Origin: Membranipora membranacea | Lineage: Eukaryota > Bryozoa > Gymnolaemata > Cheilostomatida > Membraniporidae | DNA length: 64,000 nt | NCBI GenBank assembly: GCA_914767715.1 | Contig: OU612073.1 | Span: 7,254,001 to 7,318,000, forward strand | Direction: 5' to 3' | Part shown: in pieces, positions 1 through 13,000 of the stretch | Numbering within the stretch: position 1 is the stretch's first letter | Layout: every line of letters begins with the position of its first letter | The notes under the pieces: model-generated | Database searches by the model: none | Told to the model about the DNA's origin: nothing | The model's input: the letters and a program-made list of their open reading frames with translations, nothing else | Position numbers and translations under genes: made by a program

Positions 1-44
1 CTTATTGCTTACTGCCATAGGTAATTTTGATTACACTTTTGTAG

Positions 45-3000
45 CTGGGGAAATATAAGGAGTGTCTGTATGATGCTCTATTTTCTGCACTCGTTGATGA
101 CAAAAATGAGATGGTAGAGCTTCTACTTGACAGCTGTCAAGTGAATATTCAGCACTTTGTGAGCAGAGAAAGGCTTTCTGATCTTTATGACAAGGTAATT
201 GCAAATTTTATGCAGGATATTTGAAAATTTACAAGTGCGTATAAACCTGAAAAAATTTGTTTAGAATCGCTATGAATGGGCTATCGTACTCATCTATCAA
301 TAGTTCATAGCAATCCTTAACATGGTCATATCAACGTCAGACCAAGTGATGTCCCATGCACTAAAGTCTAGTTGAAAATGTATAATTACTGCATTATTAT
401 AGGTTGAGATGAGACTCTGTGAAGTATAGCTATCAAATTTGGGGTTGGGTGAGGCTTTTAGATGAGTTTTTTGGCCTTTTTTATGTGTCGTGACTTTATT
501 CTCATCAATATGTTTTAAGAGTCATACATTTATCGCAAGATATTCCTGCAGGAATATCTTGCGGTAAAACAATTTAACAAAAGTTGTAGAGTGTATGGGA
601 ATTTTTATATGTTGATACCAGATTTGTTGATTTGGTCAGATATAATCTTTGTGAACTGAGTAAAACTAGAATGTGACGAGTTTTTCATGGTGAACCTTAG
701 ATGATGCCAAGATAACTTTATAAAAAAAAGAATTTTTTGTTCAGTCTGCAATGAGAGACGAGCCGTTCTCAAGATTCATTAAGAATGTCACTGATGACAG
801 AACCTGCTTTGGTCTGGTAAGTTTGAACTATTCACAGTCCTCCGCTATATGACTGTGCAATATATGTATTTCTTTCGATTATCCATCACATCATCCAAAC
901 TTTACCACCAGTGTATTATGTAAATACGCACTCATTCATGTCTGTCATCTGAGTCCACACATGCTTAATGACTGACAAGAAATTATTGAATGCAGGTGTT
1001 CTAAATTGTGGTGTTAGTAAATACAGAACATGTTTCTCACATAAACACATGCTGTTTAACCATAAATATTTTATCTTTAGCATGGTGGATGCTGCATAGA
1101 TGGTTGTTGCGGAGATGGCAATGATGATCACCTCGTAGCAGTAGGAAGAACAATCAAGAGGCTTCTATTCACCACTTACCCTAACATTTACATGCACCAG
1201 TCAGCAGGTGGTAAGTTTATATTGCCTCTGAAAAGATCCCACATGTATACATAATTGTAGAATACATCTATAAATGTATTCTACGATTATGTTGGTACCA
1301 ATAAGAGATAAATGAGACATAGCAATAAATATATTTCTGATTATTTTTAGTTTCAAGCCATTCAAATCTAGGACTAAGGATTCTTTGAGTAGAGCTTATG
1401 TTTATGACCAGTCCCCAGGCTCTTTTTGTCCTTAGACCCAAATTAGATTCTAAATGAGCATGAGTATGAGCAGTTTAAGAGCGTTTGCGAAACTCCCCCC
1501 CCCTTTAAAGGAAGGGAAAAGCCAATTTTCTTTTCTCAAATGAAGGTCAGAGTGTAATCATTACAGGCGTCAACCTAGAAGATGATCCTTCCCAGCATAT
1601 CTATATCTGGGCTATTATTTTCAACCGCATGAATTTCGCTAAGCTTTTCTGGGAAAGTTCCCTAGATCAGATCGGTAAGTATGTTAGAATTTTAATTTAA
1701 TTATTGTTTGTATTTTGTATAAATTTTAATGCGTCTGAATCCGAAGTCAACGGCCCGATCCATGCCTGAAACACAAAACAAAGCCGAAGGTATAAAGAGG
1801 TCTTGAATTAATTGATCTTAGGCAACACTTGGAAAATTGTTGGTATCAATTTCACCGAATAATACAATGCTACAGAAAAATTAACATGTCGAAAATTACT
1901 GAAAATCTCAGATGAAATATTCAACGCTTGTCCTTGCAGCTGGAGCTGTTGTAGGATGTGCTCTATCTAATAGCTTATCCAGATTTAATGCACACCAAGA
2001 AGATGTAGATGTTACATCTGCTTACACAAGAAATGCTACGTAAGTTGTTAAATTGCTGACCAGTCTTTTATGAGGTGTAAAGCAAAGCAAACAAACACTA
2101 TTTTGCTGAGAACTAAAAGTTGAAAGTTTGTTTGTACCACTCGGCAATTTGAAGTCCCCTGATTTTGGTTGGTTAAATTTAGGCGACTAGAAGTGATGGC
2201 TAACAGCGTTCTGGATATATGTTGGATGAAGAACAGGCAAATTACATCTGACTTACTTATAACTGAGATACCAAACTGGGGTAACATAACGATTCTATCC
2301 ATGGCGCATAAGGCTAGGATGGAGGAATTCATGTCACAGCCTGCATGCTATGCTAAACTAAACAAGATATGGCGAGGCGATATATCACTATCCACTCACT
2401 ATTTGAGGGTAACTTGTGCTTATATTTAATATTCTGATACATATGCCAGTGTGGATGTACTGAAGTAACAGAGGGAAACTGATTGTAACACATTTTTGCG
2501 CATGGCAAATTCAAATCAAAAACTTCCTACAGCCATGTAGAGGTTTACCCAGAAGATTGCGGATTTAGGAAACTTGAATATGACCTTTGCCCGAATACCT
2601 CTATACTGTAGTAGCTTTCTGGAGCTAAGCCTCAATTGTTTTTTGGTAGTGATTTCAACGAGAGGAGTAAAGTGATCAGGAGGAGTGCTCAATTTCACCA
2701 TTTTCAAGCAGCTAAATTTAATGCTGGGTGAAATTAATTCACCCTCTTTACCTAATCTCTTTTAGACTCTCACCTCAGCAACTAAAATTGAGTTCTAGCT
2801 GTCACAAAGTCACCCCTAAAATGGCTAACCATTGCTCATAATATTGTAGATTGTGCTCGTATGTATTTGCCCATTTCTGGCATTTCTGTTGAAATTTGTG
2901 AGAAAGGATGCACAACAGCCAAGACTTGATGAAGCTTACCTTTTCAAAACCCGTGACGAAAGTATAGAGACTTCAACTGCTATTCAGCCCGTCATCAATG

Positions 3001-6000
3001 TCAGTCTTTGTGGAACGGGGCCTGATGAAATAAGTTATGCCAAGGCAATATACAAGAGCTTCACCACCCCTTTTGTCGTGTATGCACATTACACGGTAAG
3101 TACCAATATATTCATAGATGAAACTTACTTCTTCAGGTAGCTTCAAAGTTGATAAACAAGGTCAAGTAACATTTGAATTCATATACAGTTTTTGAAATCT
3201 TGCTTTATCTAACTAAAATTTTTGTTTATCAATGCAATAAGAAGGCATAACCAAAAATTTACAGGCAAATTGGAGAACCAAAGTGAATTGATTCAAACAA
3301 GAATGCACACTTCTCATATCTGGCCTGACTTCGAGTGATGAGCTTCTGTTTAATTTGCAGATGTATTACTCAGCATATCTCATCGTCTTTTCACTGTTTC
3401 TAATGACTGAACTGAAGGATGCATGGAAACCAGATATCAGTAACTCCACCAATCAAACGGACGCATCATGCAACGAGACAGTGATCGCACCGTACTGCAT
3501 CAGCGAGCTGTGCTGTAAACTCATGTGCTTCACTGGACTGGGCTGCCTTGAAGTGATCACATACTACTGTGTTATAACAAACTTCTTGGGGTGCATCCGA
3601 GAGGTTGGAACTCAAATTATCTAGCTTACCTCAACTCACCCATCAGAACCATACAAGAGACAAAATCTTTCCTAATATTTGAAGCAGTTGAGTTGAGATA
3701 AAAGTGTTTGGCAGAACAAAAGGGGCAACTCCAAAACTTTATTAATTGTAGCTTGCAAAGTATTATTATCAAGTGTCCCGCCTCCTATTGCAGAAAAAAA
3801 TACAACTTCAGATTCGAATTCCTCATAATAATACTTTGTTACCAAAAATAAGGTAGAATTGAAATGTCGCAGGGCCTGAAAAGAAAATCCAACCCAAAGC
3901 ACCCAATTTCTCGATTCCTTTTGCAAGTGGCTTGAAGGGGAAACTCTGAATCCAGACAAATTTGGTTAAGCTTGATCTAAACCAGAGAGATTGGTATATA
4001 GGTCCCAAACTATGTATCCATAGACTAATCATTATTGTTCAGGTACTTCACTTATAAACAAGCTGCATTTTTTAGCTGTTTTTAATGTAGTAAGCTACCT
4101 TTTTACCATAGTGATCGCCTTTTTAAAAACTGAACTATACAGCCTATTTATTTGACAGATAAGATGTATGGAGTCAAATTCAACCTATCAGAACATAAAA
4201 GACTGGTGTAAGGACTGGAGTAATGCTCTCGAGATCATTGGCTATGTTCTGATCGCCGGTGCAATCCCTTTTCGCTTTTATGTTGAGGGAGAGAACTTTG
4301 AGTACGCTACATGGCTTTACTGCTATTGCTTGTGTGTTTCCTACGCACGATTCACCCAACTATTCTATGTCTTCGAACGTCTAGGACCTAAAATCATCAT
4401 GATCGGTAAAATGGTGAGTGACAAACATCAAATGCATGCACTGTCGACTTTTACCAGTAATCAGATGAAAGTCTGCTGAGTGGATGAGTGTCTTAATGAC
4501 TTTGGATTTTTAGCAGAGTCTGCACTGTGTTTTCTTTTTCATTATTGTTTATGCTAAACATTTATATTTTTTAAAGAAAGCATTTCACATAATAGTTAAT
4601 TAAAGCAAGTAAAGAGCAAGGGCTCAGCGAGATGGACCTAGGACTAGAGTGACAGCTGGCCTAATGGACACTGATAAAAAGCACCCAAACAAGCCGATAA
4701 GTCGCACACTGCCTGGTGTCGAGGATAGACCCAAAGGGCACAGCCACACCAAACATGGGATTGCTCTGGAAAGCATAGCCTTTTGATAGAAATTTTGAAG
4801 CGATGGAAATTGTTACTCAAAAAAGGATATCCATTGGTTTCATTTCTAGAAAAAAACATGGTAACTGAAATCAATGGTAGAGAGGAAGAGTCATGCCCAC
4901 TTCTTATTACTGGTTTAATTTTGACTATTCACATTATATTTCAGATGCTTGATTTGATCCTGTTCATTGTGATACTGGTGATACTTGTTCTAGCATTTGG
5001 AACTCTTTCAGTCGCAATACTTAATCCTCGAACACCATTAGACAGTAATCTTCTTAAGGAAGTCGTAAGAAGACCTTATTTTCAAATATATGGCTCACTG
5101 CATCTTGAAGACTTCGAGTCAGGTACAACATTCACAGTTGTTTTATTAGGCTATGTGGAGGCAAAAAAGCTATTACAGTCGACTGGTTTCCTCTCTTGAT
5201 ATAAAAACACTGACAAACAATGTCATTTATTCATATAAGTTCGTATTTTTGTTGTTGTTATAAACATTATTCGAATAGGAACAATGTTTGAAAGGAAAAA
5301 AACAGGTTAAGGTGTTCATATCTGATACTTTTGGTGGTAAGCATTAACCAGATATAATATCACTAAGTTTTTGCATATTTTTAGGTGAGCGATGGTGGTT
5401 ACTCGCACTTTACATGCTGTTAGCCAATGTGTTACTGATGAATCTACTTATTGCCATGTTCAGGTAAAGATCGAAACAAGAGGACTCAGTGTTTATATAC
5501 TACAAGGATTAGTGTGAATTAGGCATATCCCTACATACCTTTTACACCATTATTTCATCTAGACACAAAGAAATATTTGAAACTTACCTCACTTCAACTT
5601 ACTTGATTGCATACGCCTTTCATTGAGGATCAATCCAGCAGACTCCAAATCAAAAGAATTGATCTACCAACATCTGCTGGCAGCATTGTAGATTTATTAC
5701 AAACTTGTGTTTTCTCTTTTGCTTTTGGTATGTAAAATGCATTTTTGCACACATTCCATCAACTACTTTAATTGCCCGTTTTTTTATAGTTACACCTTCG
5801 ATCAGATTCAGGACAAAGCTGAGACACTGTGGAAATTCAATTTATATTCCATAGTCTATGACTACTGCTACGCTCCACGGTACCAGTTCATACCTCTCAT
5901 TATTTTCCACATTTTTATGAGGAGAAGGATGTGTAAAACTGGACTAACTGATCACAAATTCAGTGAGTGTATGAGTGTAATAGACAGCTGTTCAAGTAAA

Positions 6001-7866
6001 AACATTATACAACAAGTGTATACAGTTTTGCTATGTTTTCTCGATATTTTTCTCTGCTTCAAGCTGATGATATGGCTCTTTCAATTGACAACTTTTCTGT
6101 GTTGAAAATCATGAAAGTAGTTAGAACTCTTAGGCTGCACACCTCGAGACCCTCTTGGTGTGGTATTTGCTTGTTTTTTCCCAGGTCATTTCTTTTATAA
6201 GTTTGGGGTGGAGTTCATATTAGTTATCGAGGAACAAACCTGCAGAAAAAAGTATGCGTGGTATGCTGTCCATATATTTTTAATAATACCAGTATTTCAC
6301 TTATAGAGCAAGAATATGAGGAAGACAAGCACAGAGAACTAACTAACCTTGTACGGCGATGTACAGATATCTATCTCTCCAAGGAAGAGAAGGAACAAGA
6401 AGAGGAAGTGTCACACCGTATCGCTAAAACTGTCAAAAAGTAAACACAAAGCCTAGACTATTGATTTTGATTGGTTTAGGTTTCAGTTTGTAGTCTCGAA
6501 TAGCATTAGCTTCTAGTACTGGAAATCAGGAGGTGGTCAAACAATAATACTAATGGTCCAAGGGGTCACCTCAACAGCCCACCGAAGGCTTGACCAATTA
6601 TAGTATCAAACAACAGAGTTGTAGAGGATGAATCATGCAATGCATCTTTATAAATGCTCTTCAATGAGCAGGTTCCCTATAGAGAGGATCCCTGGCATCT
6701 TTTCCGACCTTAAGTACTGTAGATTTGTGGGTTGGTTGGGTTAAAATCATTCTATCTCTGTCCGAAGACTGAGAAATAAGGGTGCCATAAGGGCGCAGCC
6801 GCCATATTCGGCGCCAAGTTGCTCTCAGTTTGCAGGCAGGTCAAAACAAACCTGGGCAGTCAATTGAGCCGAGTAGTCAGTAGACTGCAACAAGACTCGA
6901 ACCAGGTACCTCCAAGACTTAGAGGGCAGGCGCTCTAACCAACTGAGCTACCTCCTACTCCTGGAATATTAATACAGTACTCCAAACAGAGATGCCAGGA
7001 GGGTATGGGGGGCCTCCCCCAGAAAATCTTCAAAATTCAGGGGCAGTTTTAAGGCATGTCAGCCTATTTTGAGCCAAAATTGACAAGAATTTGGCCCCTG
7101 ATATTAGTTTAACAAAAAGGGGCATCAGCATATCCCAACTATGATTGATATTAAGAATTGAAAAACATGCGGTGAAGATATTATGGAAAGAGGATGACCA
7201 TCAAATTTTGATTCTATTGACCACCACAGAGAAGTTTTTTGGGATGAGATGCCATAAACTTGCCAAAATTGAACTTTGACATGCTCAATCCCTCTCTGCA
7301 ACCAATTTAGAACACGCAATGTTTCATGGCTTTTTGTTCAAGTTTGGCCGAAAGATATCTTTTGAGGAGGGCCATGGCGCGGAAGGATAGCTCACATTCT
7401 TCCGTTTTAGATGTATTGATGAACTGTAAATTTCATAACAAGCATAAATTCCATTATAAAACAGCTACATCAGTGCTATTACTTTATAATTCATATGCAC
7501 AACACAAGGGTCCCCCATGAGCACTGTTATGACAAACATAAATTTGGTTAAAGAGTATTCATAACAATTATGGCAATTCTAGGGGTTTTTTCAAAATTGA
7601 CCCTCTGAATAAGTGGTAGGGCCATGGCCCCCTGGCTCTACCTATGGATACACCTCTGAGTTGTTGTAATACAGCTCCTTAGAAAATACTGTAAGCCATG
7701 ATGATATTTTTCACGTGAATGTAGAACACGCTCACAGCAGCTGGAAAAGATGGATGGAAGTATCAGAAGAATCGAGTCCAAGCTGGCCAAAGTCCTTGAA
7801 TACAGTGAGAAGCAGAGCAAGGAAATCTCAAGATTAAAAGCTGATAGATTTCGGCAATCTGACTGA
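45..7866 (+). CDS. TRPM-family cation channel, 5'-truncated by window edge
   Basis: Fourteen exons join in frame to about 744 residues: 45-194, 745-816, 1081-1210, 1567-1674, 1940-2039, 2183-2408, 2850-3095, 3361-3603, 4159-4413, 4945-5122, 5385-5463, 5790-5962, 6307-6439, 7725-7866. The first exons match the end of the TRPM homology region (YDALFSALVDDKNEMVELLL; IYIWAIIFNRMNFAKLFWES). A membrane block of six segments follows; exon 9 carries S3-S4 ending RLGPKIIMIGKM. The pore helix is PYFQIYGSLHLEDFES. S6 is ALYMLLANVLLMNLLIAMF, and the TRP-domain start is YTFDQIQDKAETLWKF. The C-terminus has two acidic/basic coiled-coil stretches and stops at 7864-7866, with no NUDT9-like or kinase domain. 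TRPM channels are tetrameric cation channels of plasma or organelle membranes. The extracellular loop between pore and S6 is unusually short here. An ATTAAA at 8238-8243 may be its poly(A) signal. The N-terminal part lies left of the window. Family assignment is secure; subfamily is not. Confidence 0.9.
529..568. repeat. 40-base near-perfect palindrome in TRPM intron
   Basis: TTTATCGCAAGATATTCCTG is followed without spacer by its reverse complement, with a single mismatch. It is a dyad-symmetric site or tiny foldback in the first TRPM intron of the window. Confidence 0.8.
1249..1292. repeat. Short hairpin in TRPM intron
   Basis: A 19-base arm (ACATAATTGTAGAATACAT) and its inverted copy with one mismatch flank a six-base loop. 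Probably a minimal foldback repeat. Confidence 0.6.
6745..6962 (-). repeat. SINE, copy 1 (TRPM intron)
   Basis: Read on the minus strand, a tRNA-like head has an A box (TAGCTCAGTTGGTTAGAGCG) and a B box (GGTTCGAGTC). It is followed by a central core CCTGCCTGCAAACTGAGAGC and a tail containing the TCTCTGTCCGAAGACTGAGA segment in inverse. The core recurs at 45121-45163 and 61320-61360. It is tRNA-derived, not a functional tRNA, because the arms do not fold properly. Confidence 0.75.
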
Positions 7867-10084
7867 TTTTGACTGCAGTGTGGCACAGCAAAACTGTGCA
7901 CTGTACTCCTTTTTTCTCAATGTATACTATAATACTATATATATACATAATATATATATATAGTATACTTTTATTTTAAGATAATATAATACTATATAAT
8001 ATAGTTTACTATGGATGTGTTTCAGCAACCTGTTGTCATTTGGTGTCAATTTTGTTTGTGGACTATTACAGTTCCTCAAATTGGAATTTTCTGTAGTATT
8101 TCCTAATATTCCTTGAGAATCTTTTCTTTTAGAATGACAAACTGGTATTTTCAACTGGTATTACTAACCGGTATTTTCAATGTTTATATTAATTGGAATT
8201 GAGGTCATAAGTATTGAGTCTTTGTTATTCGGAATTTATTAAATATACCAATATAATTCATCCACTGACCGTCCTCATAGAAAGGAAACAATGCATGCTT
8301 GTCTTTTACGGGTATTTTTCTGTTGTCTGTAATGGAAAGATTTTCCGTCATTGTTCTTGTCTATAATCTGATGGTTATGACAATTTTGTTCCAGTTAAAA
8401 CGCAGACAATTAGGACCAGAGTATACCAATGGTTCTTGTGAGCATCAAGCCTGCAGTCATCTCACCATCCTCAGACAAATGGGTTATTAGAGCGACCACA
8501 CAACTAGTTTTGTTTTGACGGCTCCCGAGATTTGCGTTTGAATCCCAATCAACTCCCACAATTCCTAATCCCTAGCCAATGTAAAAGGCAACACCACAGC
8601 GTGTTTTATGACTTCATTGACAAAAAACTGAGCGATAGCAGTTTAAGCTGCTCGAGAGTTTCATAAACAAATAGAGAACCATCTGGGGGCCAGGGCTAAG
8701 ACCAAACTATCATCAAGGAGCCACATCAAACCCCATGCTACAATTAACTATGTAAGCAAAGACCTTGTTGAACTTCCACAGTGCAATTTTATATATCAAT
8801 TAAAGTGCTACCAACAAGTACTTGAGTGTGATTCAGTAGTATAGTTTATTATAACATTTCTATACAATTCTGTACAAAAAATGCACAAATCCAACATCTT
8901 CATACACATGCTAAGTGATATACGCATGTTACTGAAGACGCTTGTTCTCATACAAATTTGGACACAGGAGGAAAAGAGAGCCATGCCGGTTGAATATAAT
9001 GGAACACCTAGGTCTTGTGTTGTTCAAATAGCAAAATTAACAAAATAATAGCTTGTATCATTTACAAGCTAATAATTCCGTAGCTTAATTATACACAATA
9101 TGCTACAACAAGAAAAATACAGTAAACAACTTCCCTGGCTCGACATGAGATCCGCATTTTAAAAGTAATGCACTTAATATGATGTGTGGATACACAATCA
9201 AAGTTTGGAACCAAAATAAGGACGATAAAGAAAACTGACTTCAGAAACAGACTACAAACCCTGCAAGTATTATACTTTCTATAACTTAATGATCCTTTCC
9301 TACGCAAATTGAGCTACATTGCAACATTTCAGAGCATTAAAAAAAATATCGACTTTTGGGAGTAACAACAAATTATTAGTTTGGAACAGCACTTAACAAA
9401 CCACAGATTATGCGAAGGAAATTTGAAGACTTTCAGTGGATTCTTTGCCATTAACACTAAGTACAAGCACTTATTTCAATCAGATATGTCAAGGAGTAAA
9501 GCACAAGAGTTTTCCAAGTGGGTATTCCCTGACATCTCCTTTTAAGCTATACTCAATGCCAATTAGTCCACTACCAGCTGATTCTTGATAGCACCAAAAA
9601 TGTCATTGTCTTTTGCGTAATCAGACACAAAAATATCATACCTATAAGTGATCAACATAACAACTGTCGTTGCTTTTGTGCTCTGATAACTACAGATAAT
9701 ACATAGTTCAAATCCTGTTCAATATCCATGGTGAATAAGGCTCAAATTATACTTTTACTTGGGTACAATGTCTATATGAACAGTATTTGGTCGTTACGTT
9801 TGTGATGACTGATACCACTGATTTAATGGTAGCCCTGAAGCTTACCACATAATGCATGTTTTCCAGTCATCTATTTACCTTTAGCTTCTATGTTGGTGAA
9901 GGTCTAATAAATAAGTCAAAATGATATTGTGGATGTGCTGTGCTCAGATCCGTTGAAAGGTAGCTCAATATAATTACTCCAGTTCGTAGCAGCTGTTCAG
10001 TCCTTTCTTACATATAACTCCAGGGCAATGTAGCTTTTCTAACTTAGTATATCAGTGATGTATCGTCCTTACCTCAGCTCAATG
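7867..10084. other. Convergent 3' region between TRPM and CNOT2
   Basis: No coding exon recognised. It should hold both 3' UTRs. Candidate signals are ATTAAA at 8238-8243 on the plus strand and AATAAA at 8845-8850 on the minus strand; the latter would give CNOT2 a long 3' UTR of about 1.2 kb. Confidence 0.4.
7938..7976. repeat. AT microsatellite after TRPM
   Basis: Alternating TA run interrupted by ACATAA, in the 3' flank of TRPM. Confidence 0.8.
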
Positions 10085-13000
10085 CTAATGCGTGGCTATC
10101 GTTGGGTTAGGTGTCGGGCCGTGGGGAGGCTGCTGTTGCTGCTGCTGCTGATGTGACTGCTGCTGCTGGGATGGTTGTTGTTGCTGGGGAGGCTGACTTG
10201 CTAAGCCCTGTGTCCTCTCCTCTAACTTACTGTATTCTAGGTGTAGCTCCTTAAGTACCTGAGACATAACATTACGGAGATGTAAAATAGCGCAAGGATG
10301 ATCTAGCTTTGAACTATGGGCAATGCTACTATATGTGACCAAGACAATTCACCTCCTCCCACACAAGAATGAAGTGACTAATGAAATACTGGCTATATTT
10401 AACTCGGCAACCAGCACCAGTCATTAAGGGACAAGATAACATGGAAAATCGATTATCAGTGTGCAAAGATAATTTCATTAGACAATAGTTGGAATAGTTT
10501 AAGCATTCAAACCCTGTGGGTTTAGCTGGTAATAGAATTCCATTATCAACCACAGGGTGAGGAAAGTGGTTGACAATGGGATACTACTGCAAGTCATCCC
10601 GGCAATGTTTGAGCGCTTAAACAATGGCTAGCAATGCCACACGGGTTAAAGCTATATTTGCGCCTCCCCATATTTGGTATCATATTGAAGATCGCTCTTC
10701 AACATGTAAAGATGAAGAGAGGACAACCTTAGTGGTTGAGAAAAATTGGAAAAATTTTGATTTCAGTAAAGCTAACGGTTTCAACTGTGTCCATAGGCTA
10801 CTCAAAAGGTTGCCATGGTGGTCTTAATTAGACTGAGACCTTCAATATGATGTCAAATATGGGAAGGCGCAACTGTACTTTAAAGATAAAGAAGGCACTA
10901 ACCTTCCTCCAACTCTGAGGGTTAAAGACATAGTAGTGGCCTCTCTCGTAGGTGTTTGTTTTGATTTGAGGGTCCATACCAGGTGCTCTAGTTATCCAAA
11001 CTTGTTCTTCCTTATGATACCTCCAGTCTCTGTTATATCTATATAATAGAAACGGAAGCTCCTATATTTCTTTGACCCTTTTTTTAATACATTTCATTGA
11101 CCGCCATAAACTTCGCATTCTGCCAAATTTTTTCGAGAAGTTAACAGTCAGATCGGTCAGTAGGTCGAGAAAAAGTGAGGTGGAAAGTGTCAATACGATC
11201 GCATGAAGTGTCTATTTATATTATACATCGTTCATACAGTATACATTGTTCATTGTAATATTGAATCCATACAGAATCATATTGTCAATGGTGTGAGCAC
11301 CTAGCATTGATTGTTAATAAGTCAGATTTATACTAAACCGGTGCAGGCGAGTTCCAACGTTGAATGAGCTACAGTAGGTTGGGACCAATCAGACGTTCTC
11401 CTGAATAACAAGGCCCATTTCTTATTTTCTAATACTGGATCCATTAGGAATGATAATGTTATTAGTGCAAGCACCAAGTATTATTTCATAAAGAAACAGA
11501 TTTATACTAAACCAGAACAGGCAAATTCTAACAACAATTGATCTACAAGCAGGTGGGGACGAATCAGACTAATAAGAACTGTCTCTACTCACAATTCTGA
11601 TGAAGCAGCCATCTGAAGCACATCTCCGGGGTTTGTATAGAATAAATAGAAGAGCAGGTCTTCTCCGTACTTGTTTAGTTTGATAGGCGACAGCTTTTCT
11701 CTTATGAATGTGTTGGTCAGGTATTCTGTGGGTACATGATAGTCTATATCCTGTGGCCTACACGGACTCTCAGCCCACGGAGACTGAAACGTACTGTACA
11801 ATGGTCTGTGGACAACAAGAAATAAAAATGATCATCTTCACCTTGGAGCGTCTACACTAGATCAATTTTGGTCCATTTGCCTGCATTTGTAGTTTCTCCC
11901 GATCCACTTATCACGCCTGGGGCATGACCAGTGGAGGGCAGCAACTGGAATGCAGGCGATTGGATTTAACTTGATCTAGCCTACACTGTGGAATTGTGGA
12001 ATGAGGCACATAACAACTAAAAGGGACATAATCAATGGTCTGTGAAAGAATAAAAATAAATGATCATTCGTATCTCTGAGCCACACTGCTCGCAGATTGA
12101 CCCCGAGATACAGGTCTCTCTGCACAGTGCTAAAAATGATCCCTTTTGACCCATTTACAATTTGCATATAGAAGTTAACTTTTTCCCAGGGAGGGTGGGG
12201 CGATTTTTAGTTTGGGAACTCAAGCAAATTTGGATTAATCCAAATGCGACGGTGCAAAGATAACCAACCTGAACTGATTGGTTGGACATGGGGGAAGTGT
12301 TTCTGAACACAATATGGCATTGCGGACTGGGGTACATAACCAACGAGAGGTAAACAATTAATAGCTCTTGCGAACTTCATCTATATTAGGGAAGTACAAC
12401 CTATTAAAGTGAATGGAAATCAATGGTATTGTATAAGGTACTGCAGAATACTGTGGGTTGTACTGCCACATCATATATAAATGGGTTATGCATCTCAAAA
12501 GAGCCTTACTCGAGAGAGTTTAAGTTGAGCCCAAGCGAGGTTAGGTCTACACCGGGAGCTAAAGCCACTAGATTGGCGTCTGTCTCCGCCGCTCTGATAA
12601 ATGTTAACAACCCGATCATACCAAACTGATCGGTAACCATTCCCGCTGGAATATTTGTAACTGTACCTGTAAATAGGTAAAAAAGTTGTACAAGTGAATT
12701 TCATTGTCAGTTGTCTGCTCATTGAATATATTTTAATATGGTTGAACAACTCCAAAATAATAAGGTTTCCTGATCAGCATTACCTTAGAGGAGTAAATGT
12801 TCAAATGAGGTTGAGTAAATGTAACCGGGCCTTAAATTCGCGTAAAATATTGTTCTTTCCCTTCTGTGAAAACGATACCTCTCTAGGGTATAACCAACGA
12901 TAGACAATAATAGATTGATTGATCATGACATAACTAGTCAGTATATTGGCTTACCATCAGGTAAACTTTGTACCCCCTTCTGTGGTTTTTGTTCTGACCG

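Noticed and set aside
3672-4032. Two overlapping minus-strand ORFs inside TRPM
   Set aside because: They lie within the TRPM intron between exons 8 and 9, have no family signal and contradict the clear plus-strand gene.
6880-6962. Possible minus-strand tRNA gene
   Set aside because: Same reason: it is the tRNA-derived head of a SINE.
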